A DNA stretch of 64,000 nucleotides from Pseudomonadota bacterium (GCA_016713725.1 JADJOO010000014.1:1-64000), one strand, 5' to 3'. Positions 48,811-59,547 are shown, counted from the first letter of the stretch. Program-made: numbers and translations. Notes: generated by a model from the sequence alone, not told the origin.

Positions 48811-49410
48811 AAGCGGGGGCACCTCAGCTCGCTCGCTGGAGCTTGCGCTGCATTACGCCGTGCGTAATGAACGCGATCCGCGCCCGGCGTGTACGGGCCC
48901 GAAGCACCTGAGCAAATTCAGTTGCCGGTCGTGCCTAGAGGGCCGGGCCGGGACGCCCGCAGCAGTAATCGCACCTATCTACGCCAGCCGGCACACGAAT
49001 CCTGCCGTCTTGGCCGGGTGCGTGGCGCGCAGGCTAATCGACCGCAAAGGCGCCGAGTCCAGACTGCGGATTCGCTCGCTATTGGCTGTATTGACTTACG
49101 GGTACATAGATATAGGGACCGCGGCTAGTTATATCGGGATCTGGGAATAGCTTTGAATGCGACCTTCGGGAACAGTAGACGCCCGGTCGAGTTCAGAAGC
49201 CCGTCATCGCAGAGAGCGACCTCAATGCAACCAATTCGAATTGTGGGACGCTGTTGCGGCTTCCGTTGCGTGCTCGAAGCCGCACGCTGTACCACGAAGC
49301 CCAATACTTCTGGTGGTGATGGCCGAAGTCGGTGACTCGGCCGCCCGGACTGCCGGCTACATGATTACTGCCTACCGCTGACACATCGAAGTCGTTGCAG
49401 GACTTTTTCC
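48811..49410. other. No gene recognised
   Basis: About 600 bp with no motif-bearing frame. The last ~30 bp form the leader of the DUF485 gene. Confidence 0.5.
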
Positions 49411-49740
49411 ATGTCCGACGCGCCACCGCAAGAGTTCGACCGAGTGACTGCATCTCGTCTCGCGAACAGCCCCGAGTTTCAGCGCATTTACCGGTTCCGC
49501 CAGCGCGTTCGTTGGCTCCTGGCCGGAACATGCCTTGCTGTCCTCGCCGCCTATACGACGCTCGTGGCGCTGTTCGGTCCCGTCGCGGCGGGGCCGATCG
49601 CCGCTGGTAGTTCGGTCACTTGGGGTTTGATCGCTGCAGTTGTGGCCATGCTGATCGGCGTGTGCGTGGCAGGTGCGTATGTGCGCCTTGCCGAGCGCTA
49701 CTTTGAAAGCGGAAGTGCCGGGCTGGAGACGGTGGAGTGA
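49411..49740 (+). CDS. DUF485 membrane protein (YjcH-like)
   Basis: The 109-residue protein has a cytosolic N-terminus (RLANSPEFQRIYRFRQRVRW) and two transmembrane helices (LLAGTCLAVLAAYTTLVALF; GLIAAVVAMLIGVCVAGAYV). It belongs to the DUF485 family that accompanies acetate/pyruvate-type sodium symporters (YjcH with ActP). Its stop overlaps the GTG start of the symporter by 4 bp. Confidence 0.9.
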   Translation: MSDAPPQEFDRVTASRLANSPEFQRIYRFRQRVRWLLAGTCLAVLAAYTTLVALFGPVAAGPIAAGSSVTWGLIAAVVAMLIGVCVAGAYVRLAERYFESGSAGLETVE

Positions 49741-51334
49741 ACCTGAATCCGACGACCGGCACATTCCTCGCGATCGTGGTGCTGACGCTCGGAATTACAG
49801 CGTGGGCGGCCCGTCGCACCAGGACGCGCTCTGAGTTCTATACCGCCGGGGGGCGCATCACCGCATTCCAGAACGGCTGGGCCATTGCTGGAGACTTCCT
49901 TTCCGCGTCGACCTTTCTCGGCATTACTGCGCTCTATTTCAGTTCTGGTGTCGACGCTGCCTTGTTGCTGGTCGGATCGCTGATGGGCTGGCCGATCCTG
50001 CTCTGCCTTTTCGGCGAGCGCCTGAGGAACCTTGGCAAGTACACATTCGCGGATGTGTGTTCGGTGCGCCTATCGATGCGCCCGATACGGTTAATGGCGG
50101 CGAGTGGGTCGCTGATCGTCATCCTGCTGTACCTCGTGGCGCAGGTAGTGGGTGCCGGTTCGCTGGTCGCAACCATTTTTGGCATGAGCTTCGAGCGGGC
50201 CGTCATCATCATCGGCGGGCTCGTGATCATCTACGTCACGTTCGGTGGCATGCTGGCGACGACCTGGGTCCAGATCGTGAAAGCGGTACTACTCGTTTTC
50301 GGCTTGAGCGCGCTCTCGTGGCTCGCCTTGTCTCGGTTCGACTTCGATCTGTCACGATTGGTCGACGAGGCCGTCGCGCGGCACCCCGAGGGTGCGGCCA
50401 TTCTTTCGCCCGGCTTGGCGATCGGGTCCGCACTCGGGATGTTGTCGGTTGCGCTGTCTGTCGCCTTCGGACCGGCGGGACTGCCGCATATCCTGATGAG
50501 GTTCTTTACCGTGCATGACGCGCGCGCCGCACGGCGGAGCGTGTTCTACGCATCGATCATCATTTGTTACGCGTTTCTCCTGGTGACGGTGCTTGGATTC
50601 GCCGCTGCGGCTCTTCTCTACGGCGAGCAGCAGTTTTTGGCCCCGACGGCGTCCTGCTGGGTGGCGCGAACATGGCAGTCGTGCACCTGTCGATGTTCCT
50701 CGGTGGGGCACACCTGATGGGTTTTGTTTCGGCCGTGGCCTTCGCGACGATTCTGGCCGTCGTGGCGGGCCTGTCTCTGGCCGGTGCTGCCACTATCTCG
50801 CACGATATCTACGCCCAGCTCTTGCGGCGCGGTACGGTAACCGAACGTGAGGAGGTAACGGTTTCGCGGATTTCCGTGGTGTTCATCGGTGCCATAGCCA
50901 TTGGTCTCGCCATTCTGTTCCAGAAACAAAACCTCGCCTTCCTTGCGGTCGCGGCACAGTCGGTCGCGGCGAGTGTCAACTTTCCGTTGCTGCTGCTGTG
51001 TACCACGTGGCGCGGGTTGACCACGCGCGGTGCGGTCGTCGGTGGCATCGTGGGTGTGGTGTGTGCGCTTGGGCTGCTGGTGACGGGGCCGAATGTGTGG
51101 GTCGAGGTGTTGGATCAGACCGAGCCGCTGTTTCCGTTGCAATACCCAACCATCGTCGCGTTACCCGTGACACTACTAACGACGTACTTCGTGTCCGTGT
51201 TTGATCGAAGCTTGCGTGCACGAGAAGACCGTGCTGCCTTCGATCATCAATTGTTGCGCGCGGAGGGTGTCTCGCCGTCGATGATGCTTCCCGCGGCTGC
51301 GGTCGACGGATCGGTCCGGGCCGTAACACCGTAG
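49737..51334 (+). CDS. Sodium:solute symporter, ActP-like (one frameshift)
   Basis: Solute:sodium symporter of about 532 codons. It starts with helix FLAIVVLTLGITAWAARRT and the family block SEFYTAGGRITAFQNGWAIA, DFLSASTFLGITALYF (sodium-site region). Later it has VTFGGMLATTWVQIVKAVLL and FGPAGLPHILMRFFTVHDAR. A one-base shift near 50640 joins it to LLGGANMAVVHLSMFLGG and AGLSLAGAATISHDIYAQLL. Relatives import acetate, propionate or other short monocarboxylates. Coupling to DUF485 supports the assignment. Confidence 0.9.
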
Positions 51335-51451
51335 AGTAAACCGCGGGACGTAGTCAGAAAGAACATGCGGGCGCGAAATTAAATGAACAGGACGCACTAT
51401 CCCATGTTCGGACGCGAACGCACGAGCTGCGACAAATGGCCGTTATGCCTA
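51335..51451. other. No gene recognised
   Basis: Spacer after the symporter; nothing supportable before the dispersed repeat. Confidence 0.45.
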
Positions 51452-51565
51452 TTGAGGTGTACGCCCAGTATGTAGTTGAGCGATGAAAGTATCGTTCTCG
51501 CGGAATGGTGCGCGGCACAGTCGGTCGATAGGCTAGAACAAGACCAGCCTGCAACCTGCAGGTCT
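51452..51565. repeat. ~111-bp dispersed repeat, copy B
   Basis: Reverse-complement match to 43020-43130. It lies between the symporter and the M24 gene and is followed by GC-rich sequence up to the M24 leader. Confidence 0.75.
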
Positions 51566-51700
51566 CTCGATGCACGGGCCTCACGCAGCGAGCGTGTGGC
51601 GAAGTAACGGAGCGAGCATGAAGACGTGTTGGCGCAGCAGAGTCATGCGACCGGCTTCCGGCTCAATTCGTTGTCACGTTCAGGAGTAAGGAGTGGGGCA

Positions 51701-53038
51701 ATGCAATTCGGACAATTTGCAGTCGATTACGAAGAACGTAGCTACAACCCGGATCGGATGCGCAAAGAACGAGTTGCGCGAGCGCAGGCTTCACTCAAGA
51801 AGCACGGTCTCGGGGCGGTGATGCTGTTCGACTACGATCATCATCGCTACCTCGGGTTCTACTCGTTTCATCAGTATGCGCGCCGCCGGCCCGGCACTTT
51901 CGTGCCCCTGGTCGAGGGCGATGGCTTTCCCTACGTTTCCATCGATCACATGAACGGCCATTGGGAGCGCCCGCGCATGCCGTGGTTCGATGGCAAGATG
52001 GTGCTGCATACAGCCAAGCAGAATCAGATGATGGCCGGGTTCTCCAAGGACCCGGACTTCATGGCCGGTGAATTGGACAAGATGGCGGCCGAGGTGAAGG
52101 GGTTGCTGCAGAAGCACGGCAAGCTGGACATGCCCTTCGGCATCGACCTCGCCAACTACCATCTGTTCGAGGCACTGAAGCGGGCCGGTATCAAAGTTTG
52201 CGATGCGAACACCGCTATGTGCGATGCGATCATGGTGAAGACCCCGGACGAGATCCATTGTCTGACGATGGCAGCCGTGATCGCGGACGCTGCGCATTGG
52301 GAGGTCGCCAAGGCGCTGCGTCCGGGTATGACCTAGCTGGAGATTGCCGGCATTGCGGCGAACGCATGCTACAAAGCTGGCGCCGAAGAGCTGGAAGGCC
52401 CCAGCTTCGTCGTCTGTTCCGGAGAACGGTCCGGCCACGGCGTGCCGAACATGCCGACTGATAGAAGAATCAGACCGGGTGACCTGGTGTGCATCGACAT
52501 CAACGGCGTCGGGTTCAACGGGTATCGAACCTGCTACTACCGCACCTATTGCGTGGGAGACAAGCCCACGGAATTCCAAAAGGAAATTTACCGGGCGGCG
52601 TATGACGGTGTGACGGCGTTCGCCGAGTGCATCAAACCCGGCATTACTACCGACGACGTGCAGCGTGAATGGCTGAAGCTCGGCGATTTCCCCGGCGGCT
52701 GGGGACGCTGGACCAAATGGCCGGAGGTCGGCCGGCACTACTTCGGCTCGGTGTGCCACTCGATTGGACTGCGGTCCGGTGATCCGGGATTAACCATACC
52801 GGGTACAGCCGCTGCGCATGGCTACAAGAACCCTGCTGTCGAGCTACAGAAGAATATGGCCTTTGCTGTGGAGTGCGGCTGCTTCACTTGGCTCGGCGAC
52901 CGCTGGGCCAAAGACGGCGCGAAAATCGAGAACGTCGGAGTCATCACCGATGGCGGCTTCGAAATCCTCTACCGCGCGCCCTTTAAGGAGCTGATGGCGT
53001 GCGGGCTCCTGGCGGTATTGAAAGGGCAAGAGCGATGA
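51701..53038 (+). pseudogene. M24 (creatinase/Xaa-Pro peptidase-fold) protein with in-frame amber codon
   Basis: A start at 51701 follows AGGAGTAAGGAG. The creatinase N-domain (RVARAQASLKKHGLGAVMLF) and the pita-bread domain are complete in one frame of 446 codons, except for TAG at 52334-52336. There K-A-L-R-P-G-M-T is followed by L-E-I-A-G-I-A-A; relatives have Glu or a similar residue, so GAG to TAG is the simplest change. The metal site is unusual: DINGVGFNGYRTCYYRTY keeps the first Asp but has Cys for the second. His (VCHSIGL) and Glu (AFAVECGC; ENVGVIT) are present. A hydrolase or lyase acting on a C-N, C-S or ester bond is possible. Confidence 0.85.
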
Positions 53039-54438
53039 GTGGCGGCGAACTGGTGGCGCGCCTCGCCGCCGCGCTCGGCCCCAAGGGCTGCCTGGTCGGC
53101 GACAATGTGACTGGGCGCTACGCGGCCGACTGGAGCGGCATGGAGTATCGTCCTTCGGTGGTCGCCAGGCCGGAAAACACTGCTCAAGTTGCGACGGTAC
53201 TCGAGCTGTGCAACGAGGTCGGGCAATGCGTCGTCGTGCAGGGAGGCATGACCGGGCTGGTCGGAGGCGCGGTGCCGCAGCCGGGCGAGATCGCGCTTTC
53301 GCTCGAACGCTTGAACCGCATAGAGGAGATAGACCGGCTCGGCGCCACAATGACGGTCGAGGCCGGTGCCCCGCTCGAGTCCGTGCAGGAAGCAGCGGCC
53401 GCAGCCGAGCTTTTCTTCCCGGTGGACATCGGCGCTCGGGGCTCATGTCAGCTTGGAGGCAATCTCGCGATGAACGCGGGAGGTAACCGCGTGCTGCGCT
53501 ATGGCATGACGCGCGAGAACGTTCTGGGCATCGAGGTCGTGCTCGCGGACGGTACGGTCGTGAGCGCAATGAATCGGATGTTGAAGAACAATACGGGCTA
53601 CGACCTGAAACACCTCTTCATCGGCAGCGAGGGAACGCTCGGCGTCGTCACGCGCACCGTTCTGCGCCTGCACCGCAAGCCGCGCAGCCGCGTAACGGCA
53701 CTATGCGCGTTCGATTCGTTCGCGCAGGTCACCGGATTGCTGCAGGCCTTGGGTGAGCGGCTCGCCGGTGAGCTCTCGAGCTTCGAAGTGATGTGGCAGG
53801 ACTATTACCGCTTCGTGGTGGAACGTGTGCCAGGCAACGTCGCCCCCCTTGAGGGGGTGCACCCTCTCTATTGCCTCGTCGAGTTGCTCGGGGGCGACCA
53901 GACGCGCGACCAAGAGGCGCTGGAAGCCCTGCTCGGGGAAATGTTGGAGCGCGGTGAGCTTGCCGACGCCGTCCTCGCGCAGTCGCTCGCCGACGCGAGC
54001 AAGTTCTGGCGCCTGCGCGATTCGTCTGCCGAAGCGGCCGGCGTGGCAGGCTCCTTCGTGGCCTTCGACGTCAGCATACCGCTAGCCCGCATGGAAGAGT
54101 TCGTGAGCCGTACAACAGCGGCACTGATCGCGATCTGGGGGGACGGCATTTGCCTTTTTTATGGGCACATGGGCGACTGCAATTTGCACCTTATCACTAC
54201 CCGCGACCCGACGCGCCCAGATATGAAGGGGCGAATCTGCGAAGCGGTCTATGAGGATGTCGCGAGGATGGGCGGTTCCGTTTCCGCTGAGCACGGCATC
54301 GGCATCGAGAAACGGCCCTTTCTTGGCAAGTCGCGAAGTGCCGAAGAGATTGCACTCATGCGTACCCTCAAGGCGGCGCTCGATCCCAAGGGGATACTCA
54401 ACCCCGGACGGATATTCTCCGTCGCCCGGACACAATAG
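53035..54438 (+). CDS. FAD-linked oxidase, D-2-hydroxyacid dehydrogenase (GlcD) family
   Basis: Intact 467-residue flavoprotein of the VAO/GlcD type, overlapping the M24 stop by 4 bp (ATGA). The FAD-binding PCMH domain reads VVVQGGMTGLVGGAVPQPGE, PVDIGARGSCQLGGNLAMNA, GNRVLRYGMTRENVLGIEVV and IGSEGTLGVVTRTVLRLHRK. The C-terminal cap holds FYGHMGDCNLHLI (two metal-binding His) and VSAEHGIGIEKRPFL, ending in LDPKGILNPGRIF. It resembles D-lactate and D-2-hydroxyglutarate dehydrogenases, passing electrons to a quinone or ETF. It probably acts with the M24 product. Confidence 0.92.
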   Translation: MSGGELVARLAAALGPKGCLVGDNVTGRYAADWSGMEYRPSVVARPENTAQVATVLELCNEVGQCVVVQGGMTGLVGGAVPQPGEIALSLERLNRIEEIDRLGATMTVEAGAPLESVQEAAAAAELFFPVDIGARGSCQLGGNLAMNAGGNRVLRYGMTRENVLGIEVVLADGTVVSAMNRMLKNNTGYDLKHLFIGSEGTLGVVTRTVLRLHRKPRSRVTALCAFDSFAQVTGLLQALGERLAGELSSFEVMWQDYYRFVVERVPGNVAPLEGVHPLYCLVELLGGDQTRDQEALEALLGEMLERGELADAVLAQSLADASKFWRLRDSSAEAAGVAGSFVAFDVSIPLARMEEFVSRTTAALIAIWGDGICLFYGHMGDCNLHLITTRDPTRPDMKGRICEAVYEDVARMGGSVSAEHGIGIEKRPFLGKSRSAEEIALMRTLKAALDPKGILNPGRIFSVARTQ

Positions 54439-54540
54439 ACGGCACGACGTGGCGACACGCTTCGACGCCTGAAACCTCCTCCGGATGCCGTTTCATGGGC
54501 AGCGAGGAATGCTACGACTCAGCTAAGGGGAACTATAGAC

Positions 54541-56189
54541 ATGAAGTTCAAAGATCTGCTGAAAGTGGGCGTCTCGACGCTGGCTCTGCTCGCTGGTGTA
54601 GTTTCGGCGTCAGAGGACGCCGTGGTCACCGGCGTCATTGTGGATAGCGCCGGCGCGCCCGTTCGCGGCGCACTCGTGCAGGTAACGAACGGATCGCGCT
54701 CCATCTCGCGCTTCACAGATGCCAAGGGTACATATCGAATCTCCGGATTGCCTGAGACGACCCTCCAAGTCACGGCTTCACGACTTGGATTCAAGTCGCA
54801 GACCATTGACGCGCGAACTCCTACGAACGGCGCAAGCAACTTCCGGCTCGAGGAGCGGTTCGATCGTCTGCAGTTGTCGGACGCCGAGCTGCTGACGCAC
54901 CTTCCCCAGAATTCCGAGGTCGAGTGGCTGAAGGCACGGTGCATCACCTGTCACGGATTGACGGACTTGGAGCGCTTCCGAGGGGTGCCGGAAGAAGCGT
55001 GGCTTGCAATGCTCAAGTCGATGGAGTTTAGCTATGGCACAGAAAGTCTCACTGCGGACGACGATGCATACGCGGTGAAGCTCCTCATGAAATACTTTGG
55101 TCCCGACGCTCCGGTGCCGACCGCGCAGACGGTGCGGCGGACAACACTGAGCGACGCTGCGCTGAACGCTACGTACTACGTGATCGATCTGAGACGGTCC
55201 GGCGGAAGGAGCTACCCGCACAGTATTGCCGCCGACAATCAGGGAGCCGCGTGGTTGAGCGAGGCGGGCCCTGCGAACAGGATTACGAAGTGGACAGTGT
55301 CGACCGGTCAACTCGAAGAGATTCCGATGAAGCTTCCGGACTCCGCACCTCACACACCGAAGATTGACCTCAAGGGTCGAGTGTGGACAGCCTTGCAGCG
55401 GGCCGGGCAACAGTCGGTGATCGATCCGAAGACCCACAAGATCGACTATATCCCCCTGGACATGAAGCTTCCCACACGCTAGCCCGTGACGCCGACGGCA
55501 ACATCTGGGGAAACGGGACGAAAATTTACCGCATCGATCCGGAGACGAAGCAGATCAAGTACTGGCTGCCGATCAGCATCAAGGAATTCCCGAAGGGATC
55601 GTGGGCTGACCGCGGCCACACGCCTGGCTCTCCGGACGTGATCGGGATGGGATCGATCAAGACCAAGGACGGCTTCTCGCTGTACGCCTACCACGCCGAA
55701 GTCGATTCGAAGGGCTTCGCCTGGTACACGCAGTACGATACGGGTTGGCTCGTGCGACTCGATCCGCGCACGGGTGAGCAGACGATCGTCAAATCGGATC
55801 AGGTGCCTGCGACCCGCGGCATGGACATCGATGCAGACGACAATATCTGGTACACGAACTGGGGCGGCCACGGGCTCGTAAAATACGACCCGAGGACCGG
55901 CCAGTCGAAGCACTACCGATATCCCACCGAGTACGCGATGCCGTACTCGGTATTCATCGACAAGAAGCGCGGCTATGTCTGGTCGGGCGACTACAGCGGG
56001 AACAATTTGACTCGGCTCGATCCGCGGACCGGGGAATTCGTCGAGTTCCCGCTGCCGAACCCTCATTCCTATCCGCGATTTATCTCATTGGATGACGACG
56101 GCCGCGTCTGGTTTGCGGAATGGTGGAATGGCCGGGCCGGCGTTCTCGATCCGGGTTATGCGCCGATTTCGGCGACGGCGCGCCAGTAA
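54541..56189 (+). CDS. Exported cytochrome c/beta-propeller protein with carboxypeptidase-regulatory domain (one frameshift)
   Basis: It has a signal peptide (residues 1-23, LLKVGVSTLALLAGVVSASE). A CarboxypepD_reg-like beta-sandwich follows at about 28-105 (VTGVIVDSAGAPVRGALVQV, TDAKGTYRISGLPETTLQVT). A single heme-c site RCITCHG lies near residue 138 in a short cytochrome-like domain. A virginiamycin-B-lyase/SMP-30-type propeller completes it (PHSIAADNQGAAWLSEAG; after the shift near 55480, DADGNIWGNGTKIYRIDPET and DADDNIWYTNWGGHGLVKYD). It is about 549 codons. The architecture suggests a periplasmic redox-linked lyase or sensor. The true reaction is unknown. Confidence 0.85.
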
Positions 56190-56223
56190 CTCACCGCTGC
56201 CTCGTTTATCCCTGAGACTTGAA

Positions 56224-56730
56224 ATGCGCCCGATACGAGTCTTGCTGCTGTTAGCAACCCTGCTGGCCGCGTCGTCCGCCTCGGCGGACGACGCGAAACG
56301 GGCAGGAGATGAGCTCCTGGCCGTGGAAACCGCACGCATGCGTATGACGGTGAGCGCTGATTTCGCCGGCCTGGACCAGATGCTGGCGGACGATCTCACG
56401 TACTGCCATGCCAACGGCTCTTGCGAAACAAAGGCGCAGTACATGGCCAACCTTCGTAGCGGCGCCACCAGGTATAGCAACATGGAATTGGTCACGTCAC
56501 GGGTGCGGCGCCACGGCGACATTGCCATATTGAACGGCCAGGTCCGATTCGATGGCGAGATGGGCGGCAAAGTCATCAATAATCGGCGGCTCGTGTACAC
56601 AGACGTTTACCGTCACGAAGCCGGCCACTGGCGTCTGATCGCCTGGCACTCGAGCCTCCTGCCGCGAGTGGGGCACTGCACCAGGATCGGCCGGCGCTGC
56701 ATGGTGCCGGCGTTAGTTCTGGGCTTGTAG
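56224..56730 (+). CDS. DUF4440/SnoaL-like exported protein
   Basis: The 168-residue protein has a signal peptide (RVLLLLATLLAASSASADD) and an NTF2-like domain (RMRMTVSADFAGLDQMLADD, LTYCHANGSCETKAQYMANL, VYRHEAGHWRLIAWHSSLLP). The end after L-L-P-R-V is longer than usual (G-R-R-C-M-V-P-A-L-V) and may reflect a late shift. It follows the propeller gene by 34 bp and is probably co-transcribed. DUF4440 proteins act as small exported isomerases or binding proteins, mostly unknown. Confidence 0.82.
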   Translation: MRPIRVLLLLATLLAASSASADDAKRAGDELLAVETARMRMTVSADFAGLDQMLADDLTYCHANGSCETKAQYMANLRSGATRYSNMELVTSRVRRHGDIAILNGQVRFDGEMGGKVINNRRLVYTDVYRHEAGHWRLIAWHSSLLPRVGHCTRIGRRCMVPALVLGL

Positions 56731-57158
56731 GCCGGCAGGACTTGAGTGCGATGGCGACCCGCGCTGCGACTCGACATGTTTGCGCGCGAGCTGGCGCCGC
56801 GACCTGTACTCGACTTCAAGCTGGCCTAATAGGCAGATGCACGGCGACGGCAGACAAAAATCAGCTGGAGCGCTTGAGTGCTCCGTCGCACCGCGCGCCC
56901 TAACTCACCCATCTGTTGGTCCGATATCACCATCGAACGCAGAGTATGTGCAGCGTGGGTAGCCGGGATTATTGTCCGTAACAGTGAGCAAGAAGGCGGT
57001 CCGCGGACGTCCGCGAGTGAGCGGATCGGAGGGGACGTGCGCAGCAGACGCGCAGATTGCTTCGAAAGAAGGGCCGTGCGAGCGTCACACGGTCACAGCA
57101 ATAGATCCTCAGTGTTGATTGCGTGCGAATCATCAGTGGTCATCAGGTGGGGGACGAC
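56731..57158. other. No gene recognised; receptor leader
   Basis: About 430 bp without a motif-bearing frame. The last ~60 bp are the leader of the TonB receptor. No operator like those at 16926 or 19316 is seen, although TGGTCATCAGGTGG near 57137 shows a partial likeness. Confidence 0.45.
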
Positions 57159-59405
57159 ATGATCTTGAGGAACATCCGCAATGTATTGCCGTATACGACG
57201 TGTGCTGTGGGCTTTTTGGCATTAGGCGCGTTCTCTGCGCAGCCCGCTCGGGGCAGACGACCTCGCCCGCCGAGAGCGGCGAGGTGCTGGCCCCTGGAGG
57301 AGATAGTTGTCACCGCACGCAAGCGTGAGGAATCGATTCAGGATGTGCCCGTCACGGTGAGCGCCGTTACCGGTCAGGATCTCCAAAAAGGCGGCGTCAC
57401 CTCAATGATGGAACTCACCCAGGCCGTGCCCGGTGTGTACTTTGCCGCTCTAAGTGCCGGCCAGCCCCTCGTTGCAATGCGAGGCAACGTCAACCGCGTC
57501 AGCGGAACGCCCGGTGTCGGGTTCTTCACCGATGGCGTCTTCACCGCGAACAGCTCTCAATTTTCGCATGGCCCGGTGGACGTCGCGAGGGTAGAGGTTC
57601 TGCAGGGCCCGCAAGGCACTGTCTATGGGAGAAACACGATTGCGGGTGCGATTAATCTAATCACCAACGACCCGACGGCGACGTTCGAAGGGATGGCGTC
57701 TGCCGGCTACGGCGGAAGTTCGCAGTCGGGTGATTCGCTGTGGCATGCGCTCGCGCTCGTGTCGGGACCTCTCACTGATAATCTAGAAGGGCGCCTGGTC
57801 TACAAGCACACGGAGCGCGACGGCTATCTCCACGATCCGACATCGGGGGTCCGATTGGGCAATTTTGAAGCGGACTACGCACGGGCGAAACTGAAGTGGG
57901 CGCCCACCGATCAAACGACTGTCCGACTGACCGCCGAATATGCCTCGGCCGATCGTCCTCAATACCTTGCTTTAGAGAACTTCCCGGGTGGCGTGCATCC
58001 TTTCTTGGGCGCAATTCCCGTCGATGTCTGGTTCCCCGGGGAATCGGGGCCGTTCTACGAAATACGTGCGCTGCCAGGCAAGGGTCTGTCCAGCAAGGTC
58101 GAGCAGAAACAGGCTTACCTGGAGGTGGCGCACGAGACGGGCTTGGGTACGATCACGTCACTCACGTCGTATGCAAATGCCGACTTTACGCAAATTCAGG
58201 ACATCGATCTCATTCAATACGAAATAGTTGACATAAGGATTGCGCGCGAAAACCGCGCGTTCAGTCAGGAGCTAAGACTCGCAGGCGCTGCGTCGATGTG
58301 GACATGGCTCGGCGGGGTCTATTACCTCACGACCATACGGAGGACTTGACCAGGCAGATCTTCTACCCGCTCTCCCGCTTCTATCAGGGCGGCTTGGCCG
58401 AACAGCCAACGTACCACGAGCTGACGACGGACGCCTATGCGGCCTTCGGTCAGGTCGGGTACGAGATCACTCCCAACTGCAAGCCACCGTTGGCCTTCGC
58501 TGGTCTCGGGATGAGAAGGATTCTCCAATGGTCGCCTCGATCATCCGGCCGACGGGCGATGTCATATCGGTTGTTGCGCAACGTAACGACTCGTGGGATT
58601 CGATGACCTATCTCGCCAGCCTGAATTACAACTGGACCGACGAGATCATGACGTATGTCAGTTACAGCACAGGCTTCAAGTCTGGCGGGGTCCAGCAAGC
58701 GGCAAACCTAGCCGTCGCGACCACATACTACGACCCCGAGACGGTGGCCCAGACCGAAATCGGGCTGAAGAGTGAACTCTTCCGAGGTCGCGTGCGTCTG
58801 AATCTCTCGGGGTTTCACCTCAAGTACGACGATCTGCAGGTGAACAATCTGAGGTTCTTCGGCACGACGCCGATCCAGCTGATCAGTAACGCCGCTGGCG
58901 CAAAGGTCGTGGGTGTAGATCTCCAGCTGGAAGCGCTGCTGAGCGAGAGTCTCACTTTGACTCTGGCTGACAGCTACCTGCCGACAGCGAAGATCGAGGG
59001 CTTCAGTAGCCTCGGCGGCTTCCCGAGTATCGAAGGGTTTCGAATGCCGCGATCGCCAAAGAACTCCGTCACGGCAAGTCTTGATTTCGCAAAGACGCTA
59101 ACGAACGAAATCGACCTCAGTCTGGGGCTTCGTACGCGTACCGAAGCGATTTCGTGAATGAATTAGACGCACTGTTAAAGCCCGATGGCTCGTACTCCAC
59201 GATCCCAATGGATGGCTATGGATTGCTGAACGTCAGTGCCGGTGTCGCCCGCGGTCCGTGGGACCTGGGTTTTTATGTCCGAAACGTTACGGACGAAGAG
59301 TACTGGATCGGCGGGACGAATACCGGAGGGGGAAAGTACATTCCCGGAGTGATGTGGGGTGAGCCCCGAACCTGGGAGTTGAGCCTGTCTTATCACGTCA
59401 AGTGA
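57159..59405 (+). CDS. TonB-dependent receptor (frameshifted), paralogue of the receptor at 61749
   Basis: Receptor of about 749 codons. The signal region starts MILRNIRNVLPYTTCAVGFL; a compensating indel pair near 57245/57290 hides part of it before LEEIVVTARKREESIQDVPV. The plug has MRGNVNRVSGTPGVGFFTDG and VARVEVLQGPQGTVYGRNTI. The barrel has VYKHTERDGYLHDPTSG, VSYSTGFKSGGVQQAANLAV and LGFYVRNVTDEEYWIGG, ending in L-S-L-S-Y-H-V-K. Shifts lie near 58330, 58500 and 59150. Sequence and spacing are close to the next receptor (61749), so the two arose by duplication. The substrate is unknown. Confidence 0.86.
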
Positions 59406-59520
59406 GAAATCTTGCGCTTGGCCGGGCTAGGGTGCCGACTGCGAGCGATGAATTGAGTCCCTGCGTCAACACATCGAGCGAACATCCAATATGGAACGCC
59501 TAATCAAGACTTGTCTCAAC

Positions 59521-59541
59521 CCCACGGCTGAATACCGTGGG
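59521..59541. other. Hairpin resembling an IS200/IS605-type end
   Basis: CCCACGG (59521-59527) and CCGTGGG (59535-59541) pair around CTGAATA, preceded by CTCAAC and followed by CTCAAG. The pattern is like the subterminal hairpins of IS200/IS605 elements or REP-like derivatives. No TnpA or TnpB is present. It ends 6 bp before the preferred start codon of the next gene. Confidence 0.45.
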
Positions 59542-59547
59542 CTCAAG

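Noticed and set aside
48811..49150. Open frame of about 110 codons after the esterase scrap
   Set aside because: There are no family motifs, no ribosome site, and the composition is unlike neighbouring genes.
52334..52336. Amber codon read as an encoded special amino acid
   Set aside because: No sign of a dedicated tRNA or synthetase, and family alignment favours an ordinary Glu-like residue at this place. A simple point mutation or read error is more likely.
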